Shown one piece after another: positions 29,958 to 37,809 of a stretch of 64,000 bases of DNA (the stretch's first letter is position 1; the number at the start of each line of letters is the position of its first letter). A program made the position numbers and the translations under genes. The notes below the pieces were generated by a model that was not told the origin of the DNA, did not search any database, and was given only the letters and a program-made list of their open reading frames with translations. Source of the stretch: DASRDR01 sp963812945 [NCBI: uncultured Candidatus Rokubacteria bacterium] (GTDB taxonomy: Bacteria; Methylomirabilota; Methylomirabilia; Rokubacteriales); NCBI GenBank assembly GCA_963812945.1, contig CAWEXD010000003.1, positions 401,324-465,323 on the forward strand. The letters are read 5' to 3'.

Positions 29958-31747
29958 CGGAGCGGGCCCCCGGCCGGGCGCGCGGCGCCGGGCTCGTCGC
30001 GCTCCTGGTCCTCGCCGTCTGGCTCGCGGCAGCGCCCCCCGCCGCCGGGCAGACCGCCCCCCTCGACGAGGCACGCGCCCACGCGCGAGCCGGTCGGCTC
30101 GACGAGGCGCTCACCGCGTACACGAGCCTCCTCGAGGCCCAGCCCCACGATCTGGAAGCCCGCAAGGAGCGCGCCCGGGTCCTCGGATGGCTCCACCGTC
30201 CCGCGGACGCCCTGGACGACTACGACCAGGTCCTCGCGGTGACGCCGCGCGACGGGGAGGCCAGGGTGGCGCGCGCCCGCGTCCTGGTCCGCCTGGACCG
30301 GATCGACGAGGCGGAGCGCGCCCTCCGGGAAGCCATCGCCGACCAGCCGGACCTCATCGAGGCCCACCTGGCTCTCGGCGCTGTCCTGCTCCAGCGTGGA
30401 CAGGCGGACGAAGCCACGGCGGCCTTCACGCAGGCCCGAGCGCTCGACCCGGACGACCCCGCGCCGCTCGTCGGCCTGGGCCGAGCCCGCGCGGCCGTCG
30501 GCGACGCGACCGGCGCCGCGGCCGCGCGCCAGGACGCGCTCGTGGCCTTCGACACGCGCCTGGCGCGGGACCCGTCGGACCGGGACGCCCGTGTGGGCCG
30601 AGCCCAGCTTCTGGCGCGGCTCGGGCGGGACGCCGAGGCGCTCACCGAGTACGAGCGCGTCCTGGCGACGATTCCGTGGGATGGGGAGGCCGAGCTCGGC
30701 CGGGTGCCGCTCCTCGTGCGGCAGGATCGACTCGACGACGCGCTCGACGCAGCCCGGCGGGCGGTCGCGCTCGATCCCCGCTCGGCTGACGCGCGGGTCG
30801 CGCTCGGCGATGTCCTGACCCGACAGCGGCGCTTCGACGAGGCGGCCATGGCCTACACGGAGGCGCGGACTCTGGCCCCCCGCGCCGTCGAACCCGTGCT
30901 CGGGCTGGCCCGCCTGCGCATGTGGCAGGAGGACCTCCCGGGCGCGCGAGCCGGGTACCAGGAGGCGCTCCTCCTCGATCCCCGGAACGAGGATGCCGTC
31001 GACGCGCTCGGCCGCCTCGCCCGGGCCGAGCAGGCGCCCGTGTCGCGCCGGTTCCGGCTCGATCTGGGCGGGCGCTACGAGGCCCTGTCGGAGGAGCGCA
31101 GCGACTGGTGGCAAGGGACCGCCGTCCTCTCGTGGCGGCCGCGCCGGGGGACGTCCTTCTTCGTCGGCGTCGACCTGTACCACCGGAACGACCGGGACGA
31201 CACGCAGGTGTCGGCCGGGGCCGGCCAGGCGCTGCCCGGCGACTTCACCGTCGCCGGCAGCTTCGCCTACGGCATCGATGCCGAGGTGATCGCGCAGCAG
31301 ATCTACGAGGTGGAGGTCACCCGGCCGCTCGCCCCGTGGATCACCCCCTCGCTTCGCTTCCGGTGGTCCGATTTCGTCGGGAACGTCTACGCGGCGGCTC
31401 TCGCGCCGGGGGTGGAGCTCACCTGGTCGACGCACCTCGCCGTGCTGTTCCGCTACTACTTCACCCACGCCTCGGATGCGGGCGACGGACACGCCGGCTC
31501 GGTCCGCGTCTCCCTGTTTCCGGAGCATCGGTGGAGCGTGTACGGAGCGCTGGCGTACGGGCGCGAGACCTTCATCGCGGACACGGTCGAGGACGTCGTG
31601 CGCGGCCTGGACGTCCTCACCCTGGCGGCCGGCGTGCGCTGGCGGGTCCATGACCGCCTGGGGATCCGCGTCGACTACGAGTACGAGGACCGGCGCGGCT
31701 CCTACAACAAGCACGGCGTCGGCGTCGGCGTCGCCATCGACTTCTAG
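29954..31747 (+). CDS. TPR protein with C-terminal outer-membrane beta-barrel (YaiO/PgaA-like exporter)
   Basis: 597 aa from the GTG at 29954, which overlaps the preceding stop; the longer frame upstream is an out-of-frame reading. It has a signal peptide (GLVALLVLAVWLAAAPPAAG, cleavage after AAG-Q), then about ten tetratricopeptide-like repeats over residues 30-360 (recurring A-x-L-G-x-x-L and P-x-D-x-x-A spacing). Finally, about 230 residues of alternating aromatic/polar strands begin near RRFRLDLGGRYEAL and end GVAIDF with a terminal Phe, the outer-membrane barrel signature. The architecture matches PgaA/BcsC-type exopolysaccharide exporters, though this barrel is shorter and closer to the YaiO type. 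It probably guides the polymer made by the downstream synthase. Confidence 0.82.
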   Translation: MTERAPGRARGAGLVALLVLAVWLAAAPPAAGQTAPLDEARAHARAGRLDEALTAYTSLLEAQPHDLEARKERARVLGWLHRPADALDDYDQVLAVTPRDGEARVARARVLVRLDRIDEAERALREAIADQPDLIEAHLALGAVLLQRGQADEATAAFTQARALDPDDPAPLVGLGRARAAVGDATGAAAARQDALVAFDTRLARDPSDRDARVGRAQLLARLGRDAEALTEYERVLATIPWDGEAELGRVPLLVRQDRLDDALDAARRAVALDPRSADARVALGDVLTRQRRFDEAAMAYTEARTLAPRAVEPVLGLARLRMWQEDLPGARAGYQEALLLDPRNEDAVDALGRLARAEQAPVSRRFRLDLGGRYEALSEERSDWWQGTAVLSWRPRRGTSFFVGVDLYHRNDRDDTQVSAGAGQALPGDFTVAGSFAYGIDAEVIAQQIYEVEVTRPLAPWITPSLRFRWSDFVGNVYAAALAPGVELTWSTHLAVLFRYYFTHASDAGDGHAGSVRVSLFPEHRWSVYGALAYGRETFIADTVEDVVRGLDVLTLAAGVRWRVHDRLGIRVDYEYEDRRGSYNKHGVGVGVAIDF

Positions 31748-31752
31748 GCAGC

Positions 31753-32820
31753 ATGCTGCCGGCGCCGGCCTACTGGCTCGTCCTCCTGCTCGTGACCGCG
31801 ATGGGCACGCTCGTGGTCGTCCTCTTCGTCCTGCTCCTGGTGCAGCGGGGGGTCGCGTCGTTCATCAACGCCCACGTGCGGCGACGCGAGGCGGCCCTGA
31901 ACCCGCTCCTCCTGCGGGCGCTCGAAGCCCCCGAGGCCCTGCCGGATCTTCGCCGCGCGCTCGGCCCGTTCGACCGGCTCGTGCTCCGGCGGATGCTGCT
32001 TCAGCTGGCGCTCGACCTCCGCGGCGACGAGTCGCGCGCCATCGCCGACCTCTACCGCACGCTCGGCCTCCTCGACGCCGAGCTCCGGGCCCTCGGGGCG
32101 TGGCGCGCCCGGCGGCGCGCGACGGCGGCGGCGAATCTCGCGACCCTTCGGATGCCGCGGATCCAGCGCCGGCTCGTCCGGGCGCTCGACGACCCCGACC
32201 GCACGGTGCGGATCGCCCTCATCCGGGCCATCGGCGAGGTCGGCGACCGGCCCGCGCTCGTGGCGCTGATCCGCCGGCTCGGCGATCGGAGCCTCACCGT
32301 CGTCCGGCAGGTGGAGCAGGTGCTCATCGAGCGCGGGCGCGAGGTCGTGCCGGAGATCGTCGCCTACGCGGAGTCGACCCGGAGGCTGCGCGGCCGCCGG
32401 GCGGCCGTCGAGGTGCTGGGCCTCCTGCGCACTCCGCTCGCCGCCGACCTCCTCCTCGGCCTCGTTCGGGACCCCGACCGCGAGCTGCGCGTCCGGGCCG
32501 TCAAGGCGGCGGCGGCGATCGGCGACCCGCGATTCCTCCCGGCGTTCCACGAGCTCGTGACGGACGCGAGCTGGCAGGTTCGCTGCCAGGCCGCCAAGGG
32601 GCTCGGCGCGCTCGGCAGCCCCGCCTCGGTCTCACCCCTCAGGGCGGCGCTCGCGGACGACCACTGGTGGGTGCGCTTCTACGCGGCGGTGGCCCTCGCC
32701 GAGCTGGGCCAGGTGGGGCACGCGACCCTCCAGGCCGCGCTGGCGGATCCCGAGCCGACGGTGCGGGACATGGCCCGGTACCTGGTGGAGCGGGGACCGG
32801 CGCTCCCGGCGCTCCCATGA
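31753..32820 (+). CDS. Membrane-anchored HEAT-repeat protein
   Basis: 355 aa. One N-terminal transmembrane helix (about residues 5-33, LVLLLVTAMGTLVVVLFVLL) is followed by a cytoplasmic-type domain of HEAT repeats. Recurrent units of about 30 residues are seen at roughly residues 130-345, with the D-x-x-x-x-V-R-x-x-A-A-x-A-x-G pattern (for example DPDRTVRIALIRAIGEVGD and DHWWVRFYAAVALAELG). It is likely a scaffold for protein contacts rather than an enzyme. Between the exporter (5 bp) and synthase (16 bp) genes, it is placed where PNAG/cellulose systems encode small inner-membrane accessory subunits, and could bridge the synthase and exporter or bind the kinase. Confidence 0.82.
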   Translation: MLPAPAYWLVLLLVTAMGTLVVVLFVLLLVQRGVASFINAHVRRREAALNPLLLRALEAPEALPDLRRALGPFDRLVLRRMLLQLALDLRGDESRAIADLYRTLGLLDAELRALGAWRARRRATAAANLATLRMPRIQRRLVRALDDPDRTVRIALIRAIGEVGDRPALVALIRRLGDRSLTVVRQVEQVLIERGREVVPEIVAYAESTRRLRGRRAAVEVLGLLRTPLAADLLLGLVRDPDRELRVRAVKAAAAIGDPRFLPAFHELVTDASWQVRCQAAKGLGALGSPASVSPLRAALADDHWWVRFYAAVALAELGQVGHATLQAALADPEPTVRDMARYLVERGPALPALP

Positions 32821-32836
32821 GGCACAGGGTAGCCCC

Positions 32837-34258
32837 GTGAGCTGGCGCGACCTGGGGATCGCGGTCGTGCTCGTCTTCAACGACGCCGTCCTCGTCTACT
32901 TTCTCGCCATCAGCCTCCACTACCTCGCCCTGATGGTGATCGGTTTCGGGGAGACGCTCCGGGTGCTGCACGACGTCCGCTGGCAGGACCGGCGGTGGCT
33001 CATGCAGTCCCCCTTCACGCCGGCGGTCTCCATCATCGCGACGGCCTACAACGAGCAGGCGAACATCGTCGAGAGCGTGCGCTCCCTCCTGACGCTCCAC
33101 TACCCCCGGTTCGAGGTCATCGTGGTCAACGACGGGTCGACCGATCGGACGCTCGAGATCCTGACGGAGACCTTCGGGCTGCGCCGCATCGCCCGCAGCT
33201 TCGAGTACCTGGTCCCGTGCCGGCCGATCCGGGGGGCGTACGAGTCGACGACGTTCCCGAACCTCGTGGTCGTCGACAAGGAGAACGGCGGCTGCAAGGC
33301 GGACGCGACGAACGGCGGGCTCAACTTCGCGATGTACCCCCTGGTGTGCGTCCTCGACGCCGACTCGGTCCTCGACGACGACGCGCTCCTCCAGACCGTC
33401 CGGCCCTTCGTCCAGGACCCGGGCCGGACCGTGGGGACGGGGGGCAGCATCCGCGTCGTCAACGGCTGCGAGGTCCGGGCCGGCCGCGTGGTGCGCGTGC
33501 GCCTCCCTTCCCGGCTCCTGCCGCTGTTCCAGGTCGTCGAGTACCTGCGGAGCTTCCTGTTCGGCCGCATGGGGTGGAGCCGGCTCAATGCGCTCCCGAT
33601 CATCTCGGGGGCGTTCGGGGTCTTCGACAAGCGCCTGATCCTCCGCGCCGGCGGATACGCGGGGACCAGTCTCGGCGAGGACTTCGAGATGGTGATCCGG
33701 CTCCACCGGTACATCGGGGATCACCGGCTGCCGTACCGGCTCCGCTTCGTGCCGGATCCGGTCTGCTGGACCGAGGTGCCGGAGACGCTCCAGATGCTGC
33801 GCCGCCAGCGGAGCCGCTGGCACCGGGGCCTCCTCGACACGCTGCTCCGGCACCGGTCGATGATCGGGAACCCCCGCTACGGCGCGGTCGGCCTCCTGTC
33901 GCTCCCGGCCTTCGTGTGCTTCGAGCTCCTGGGCCCGGTGGTCGAGCTGCTCGGCTACGTGGTCGTGCCCATCGCGTACCTCAGCGGGATCCTGAACACG
34001 GAGGTCATGGGTGCGTTCTTCGCCGTCTCGCTGCTCCTGAGCATGCTGCTCTCGGTGCTCGCCGTCCTCCTCGACGACATCGCCTTCCGGCGCCACGCGC
34101 GAGTCCGCGACCTGGCCCTCCTGACCCTGGTGAGCATCGTCGAGAACCTCGGCTACCGACAGATCACGGTCTGGTGGCGCGTCTGCGCCTTCTGGGAGTA
34201 CTGGCGCGGCCAGACGACCTGGGGTCAGATGGAGCGACGCGGGCTGAGCCGCGCCTGA
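32837..34258 (+). CDS. Family 2 membrane glycosyltransferase (processive polysaccharide synthase type)
   Basis: 473 aa. One N-terminal helix is followed by a GT-A catalytic domain and about three C-terminal helices. Catalytic signatures are VSIIATAYNEQANI, VIVVNDGSTDRT, the metal-binding D-x-D as LDADSVLDDD, the acidic GTSLGEDFEM (catalytic base) and the processivity motif QRSRWHRG. The arrangement is that of PgaC/IcaA, hyaluronan and cellulose synthases, so it most likely polymerises a sugar nucleotide and extrudes the chain. Polymer identity unknown. GTG start at 32837, 16 bp after the HEAT gene; the kinase gene begins 12 bp after its stop. No PilZ or c-di-GMP domain is visible. Confidence 0.9.
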   Translation: MSWRDLGIAVVLVFNDAVLVYFLAISLHYLALMVIGFGETLRVLHDVRWQDRRWLMQSPFTPAVSIIATAYNEQANIVESVRSLLTLHYPRFEVIVVNDGSTDRTLEILTETFGLRRIARSFEYLVPCRPIRGAYESTTFPNLVVVDKENGGCKADATNGGLNFAMYPLVCVLDADSVLDDDALLQTVRPFVQDPGRTVGTGGSIRVVNGCEVRAGRVVRVRLPSRLLPLFQVVEYLRSFLFGRMGWSRLNALPIISGAFGVFDKRLILRAGGYAGTSLGEDFEMVIRLHRYIGDHRLPYRLRFVPDPVCWTEVPETLQMLRRQRSRWHRGLLDTLLRHRSMIGNPRYGAVGLLSLPAFVCFELLGPVVELLGYVVVPIAYLSGILNTEVMGAFFAVSLLLSMLLSVLAVLLDDIAFRRHARVRDLALLTLVSIVENLGYRQITVWWRVCAFWEYWRGQTTWGQMERRGLSRA

Positions 34259-34270
34259 GGAGGGAGCCAG

Positions 34271-36544
34271 GTGCCACCGACTCCGCCGGAGACCGACGCC
34301 CTCGCCCGGGTCCGCCGGGAGCTCGAGGCCCTGGGCGCCGCGAGCCGCGCGCTGGGGGCCGCGAGCAACGTCGGACCGGCGCTGGCCCGCATTGCCGCCG
34401 CGGCACGGGAGGTGGCGGGGGCGGATCTCGCGTACGTGACCGGGCATGACGCGGGGAGCGGCGTCCCGCGAGTCCTCGCCCGCGCCGGACCCGAGGCCAC
34501 CGGCCTGGGCGAGGGCGAGCTCCAGGCATCCGCCGCGGGGGAGATCAGCCTCCCCGTCGTCGCAGAGGACGAGGTGGTGGGCCAGCTCGTGGTCGCCTGG
34601 CCGCGCGGAGGGCGGGCCGGCGACGTGGACATGGAGGCGCTCGGCCGGCTGACCGGCCTCGCCGCGCTCGCCATCCGGCACCGACGCTTGGTGGCGGCGC
34701 TGGCGGGCGTCCGGGATGCCGCGGGCCTGCGCGCCGAGGATCTGGTCCAGATGGCGGGCCAGCTACGGCGGATCGTCGACGCCGCCAAGGACGGGATCGT
34801 CACGACCGACGGGGGCGGACTGATCACCTCGGCCAATCCCGCGGCAGAGGCGCTGTTCGGCCACCCCGCCGCCGCGCTCTCCGGGCGGCCGGTCGCGGTC
34901 GTCCTGCCAGGCCTCCAGCTGGCCGGCACCTCTGCGGCGCGGGCAGCCGTGGGGGCAGAGCTCGAGGGCATGCGGCAGGACGGCTCGCGGTTCCCCGCCG
35001 AGCTGTCGGTCAGCGCAGTGACCTCCGACGGAGGCCGCGCGTTCGTCGTGATCGTGCGGGACGTGACCGACCGCAAGGCGGTCGAGCGGATGAAGGACGA
35101 ATTCGTGGCCACGGTCTCGCACGAGCTCCGGACGCCGCTGACCGCCCTCCGGGGGCACGTCGAGCTCGTCCTGGACGGCGACGCCGGGCCCGTGACCGAG
35201 CTCCAGCGGCGCTTCCTCCAGGTGGCGAACCAGAGCGCCGACCGCCTGGGCGCGTTGATCAACGACCTCCTCGACGTCGCCAAGATCGAGGCCGGACGGG
35301 TCCAGCTCCGCAAGGATCTGGTCGACCTGGCGGCCGTGCTCCGGGAGGTGTCCGCCACGTTCCGGGTCGACGCCTCGCGCCACGGGCTGGCCTTCCGCGA
35401 GGAGCTGGCCGCGCTGCCACAGGTCCTCGGCGACCGCGACCGCCTGATCCAGGTGTTCGGGAACCTCGTGTCGAACGCGATCAAGTACACGCCGGCCGGC
35501 GAGGTGGGCATCAGTGCCCGGCCGACCTACGGAGCGGTCGAGGTCGTCGTCCACGACACGGGGGTCGGGATGAGCGCCGCGGAGCAGCGCCAGCTCTTCA
35601 CCAAGTTCTTCCGGAGCCGCGAGCGGGCGGGCCCCGACCCGGGTGGCACCGGGCTCGGGCTGGTCATCGTCAAGGGGATCGTGGAGGGGCATGGTGGCAC
35701 GCTCGGCGTGGAGAGCGAGCCCGGCGTGGGCTCGCGCTTCCGCGTCTCGCTGCCCGCCGTCGGCGGCCCCCCGCGGGAGGGAGCCGAGTCGCGCCGCCAG
35801 GCCGCGACCGTGCTGGTGGTCGACGACGAGGTCGTCATCCGGGACCTGCTGCTCGAGTACCTTCAAATGTGGGACTATGGGGCGGTGCCGGCGGCGAGCG
35901 GCGTCGAGGCGCTGGAGCTCGCCCGTCGCCTCAAGCCCGATCTCATCATTCTCGACGTCGGGATGCTGCCGATGAGCGGCCTCGACGTCCTCCGGCAGCT
36001 CAAGCAGGATTCCGAGACGCGACAGATCCCGGTGCTGCTGCACTCGGTCACGGACGAGCCCGAGCAGATGCTGGCGCTCGGCGCCGCCGACTTCCTGCGG
36101 AAGCCCGTCACGGGCGCGCAGTTGCGCGAGGCGATCCTCCGGGCGCTCGACCGGACGCCGGTGCCGGTGTTCGTGCTGGACGGCGACGACGCGCGACGGG
36201 AGCGCCTCCGCCGGACGCTCGAGGAGACGGGACTGCCGGTGCAGCCGGCGGCGACTCTGGCCGAGGCGGTGGCGATCCCGCCGACCCCGGCTCCCGTCAT
36301 CGCGCTCGGCCCGACCGTCGCCGACGGTCCGTCCGCGCCGCTCCTCGCCCGCTGGAGCGGCGATCCCGCGTTCCGGCACGCCGCCGTGATCCTGATGGGC
36401 GCGTGGCCCGACGACAGCGCGAAGGCCGGGCCGGGTTGCCACGTCGAGCGGCTCCGGGGCCAGCGCGCCGCCGATGCGGCGGGGCGCGTTCGGGCGCTGA
36501 TCGCCCGGCTTCGGGAGACGCGACAGGACGCCCGCGATGGCTAG
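34271..36544 (+). CDS. Hybrid sensor histidine kinase (GAF-PAS-HisKA-HATPase-REC-degenerate REC)
   Basis: 757 aa, apparently soluble (no transmembrane helix seen). A GAF-like domain covers about residues 20-145, a PAS domain about 160-270 (IVDAAKDGIVTTDGGGLITS). HisKA has the phospho-acceptor His in VSHELRTPL (about residue 285), and HATPase has NLVSNAIKYTP, HDTGVGMS and GTGLGLVIVKGIVEG. A receiver domain lies at about 513-630 (VLVVDDE, LDVGMLP, FLRKP). The last 120 residues look like a second receiver that lost its phospho-acceptor (VIALGPT where D is expected). GTG start with AGGAGG upstream. It overlaps the following regulator by 8 bp, so it probably controls the same locus. Confidence 0.9.
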   Translation: MPPTPPETDALARVRRELEALGAASRALGAASNVGPALARIAAAAREVAGADLAYVTGHDAGSGVPRVLARAGPEATGLGEGELQASAAGEISLPVVAEDEVVGQLVVAWPRGGRAGDVDMEALGRLTGLAALAIRHRRLVAALAGVRDAAGLRAEDLVQMAGQLRRIVDAAKDGIVTTDGGGLITSANPAAEALFGHPAAALSGRPVAVVLPGLQLAGTSAARAAVGAELEGMRQDGSRFPAELSVSAVTSDGGRAFVVIVRDVTDRKAVERMKDEFVATVSHELRTPLTALRGHVELVLDGDAGPVTELQRRFLQVANQSADRLGALINDLLDVAKIEAGRVQLRKDLVDLAAVLREVSATFRVDASRHGLAFREELAALPQVLGDRDRLIQVFGNLVSNAIKYTPAGEVGISARPTYGAVEVVVHDTGVGMSAAEQRQLFTKFFRSRERAGPDPGGTGLGLVIVKGIVEGHGGTLGVESEPGVGSRFRVSLPAVGGPPREGAESRRQAATVLVVDDEVVIRDLLLEYLQMWDYGAVPAASGVEALELARRLKPDLIILDVGMLPMSGLDVLRQLKQDSETRQIPVLLHSVTDEPEQMLALGAADFLRKPVTGAQLREAILRALDRTPVPVFVLDGDDARRERLRRTLEETGLPVQPAATLAEAVAIPPTPAPVIALGPTVADGPSAPLLARWSGDPAFRHAAVILMGAWPDDSAKAGPGCHVERLRGQRAADAAGRVRALIARLRETRQDARDG

Positions 36545-36905
36545 GATCCTCCTGGCCGAGGACGAGGCGCAGATCGGCGACATGGTGGCCTTCAAGCTCG
36601 CCAACGCCGGACACGAGGTGGTCCGCGTGGTGGACGGCGAGGCGGCGCTGGCGGCGGCCGCGCGCGAGCACCCCGACGTCATCCTCCTCGACGTGATGAT
36701 GCCGGGCCTGGACGGGTTCTCGGTCCTCGGACGTCTGAAGGCCGACCCGAGCCTGCGCGGGATCCCGGTGATCATGCTCACCGCCCGCGGCCAGGAGCGG
36801 GACATCCTGTCCGGCCTCCAGGGGGGCGCGGCCGACTACGTCGTCAAGCCCTTCAGCCTGAAAGAGCTCCTCGCGCGCGTGGACGTGGCGCTCCGGCGGG
36901 CCTGA
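36537..36905 (+). CDS. Single-domain response regulator
   Basis: 122 aa, receiver domain only. Acidic pocket LLAEDE (Glu8-Asp9), phospho-acceptor Asp52 in LLDVMMPGLDG, Thr in MLTARG and Lys104 in VVKPF are all present, so it should be phosphorylatable. No DNA-binding or enzymatic output follows, so it must act by protein contact, as CheY or Spo0F do; the HEAT-repeat protein or the synthase are candidate targets. Its ATG lies inside the 3' end of the hybrid kinase gene, indicating coupled translation. It closes the six-gene locus. Confidence 0.93.
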   Translation: MARILLAEDEAQIGDMVAFKLANAGHEVVRVVDGEAALAAAAREHPDVILLDVMMPGLDGFSVLGRLKADPSLRGIPVIMLTARGQERDILSGLQGGAADYVVKPFSLKELLARVDVALRRA

Positions 36906-37039
36906 CGGCCTCCGCCGGGCGCGCGCGCCCCCGACTTCGACGCGCTGGAAACCGGCGCGACGCCGCGCGCTGGACAGGGGTTGACCAGTCTGGTAAGGTG
37001 GCGGCACTTCAGGCGGTTCTCCCGCCCGGCCGGCCCAGT

Positions 37040-37115
37040 GGACAGGTAGCTCAGTTGGTAGAGCACGGGACTGAAAATCCCGGTGTCGGGAGTTCAATTC
37101 TCCCCCTGTCCACCA
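37040..37115 (+). tRNA. tRNA-Phe (GAA)
   Basis: 76 nt with encoded CCA. Acceptor stem ggacagg pairs with cctgtcc, D arm tagctcagttggtagagca, anticodon stem cggga/tcccg enclosing ctGAAaa (anticodon GAA), and T arm ggagttcaattctcc are all paired. The 3' half is duplicated 4.66 kb downstream, marking it as an integration site. Confidence 0.97.
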
Positions 37116-37123
37116 TTTCTCTT
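37067..37123 (+). repeat. Left copy of 57-bp direct repeat (att-like, tRNA-Phe 3' half)
   Basis: The 57 bp from the anticodon stem through CCA and eight bases beyond (gggactgaaaatcccggtgt ... ccaccatttctctt) recur identically at 41728-41784 in the same orientation (offset 4661). This is the usual product of site-specific integration into a tRNA 3' end. Confidence 0.93.
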
Positions 37124-37809
37124 GTTGCAACGCGAGGATCTGAACCCCGCTCGTCACGATGACTCGCGGCCTTCCAGAATCCCGGTGTCCCGTGCCATGG
37201 ATCGCGATGGACGGTGACTGGCTGTGATGGGGTACGAGGATTCTGAGGACGAGTCCCCCTCCGTTTCCCCCCTCGTTCTCGGGTGCCGTCCGGCCAGAGG
37301 GCGCCCCGCGAGACGTCGCCCGCCCGCTAAACAAGCCGCGGCGGTTCTTCACGCGCACCCAGCAAGGCCACCGACGGCTCCGCGTGGAGAGCGGGGTCAC
37401 CCTCCGAAAACTACGGATGACGTGATGTGAAGCCGAAGGGCCGAATGATCTCGACGCCGAGCCATGTCTGAGACGCCGCTCTTCGACACGCTCGGCCTGA
37501 GTGCCGAACCGAGCGTTTCCCCGGCGCTTCGCCCAATCCACCTGGGACGACGTGGAACCCCGGGTCGGCTCGTAGCCAGCCATGCAATCGCCCAGTCCCG
37601 ATCCGATTCCTCGCCGTGCCCGTCTTCAGGGATAGCCTGGCTGATCTCCACCGACCATGAGGGGCGTCCACGTCTGGTGGGTTCCCCGTATCGGTCCGTG
37701 AACACTGGGCGGCGTGGCGTACGAGTCTCCACGGACGGCAACCCCACCACCGAGCGGTGGGTCCTGGTTCGGTGGCCCCCGGGCACGGTCCGTGCTCGTG
37801 TCCCGGCCG
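37124..37809. other. Non-coding stretch between att repeat and IS91 transposase
   Basis: No convincing gene. The open frames here have no recognisable domain and no consistent start. One notable item is a C-rich box at 37252-37275 (agtccccctccgtttccccc...) that is nearly repeated just before the right att copy. The left end of the IS91-like element should lie here but I could not define it. Confidence 0.5.

Noticed and set aside
36941-37039. Possible tRNA-Phe promoter (TTGACC near 36980)
   Set aside because: A -35-like hexamer is present but no -10 box at proper spacing was found, so I did not annotate it.
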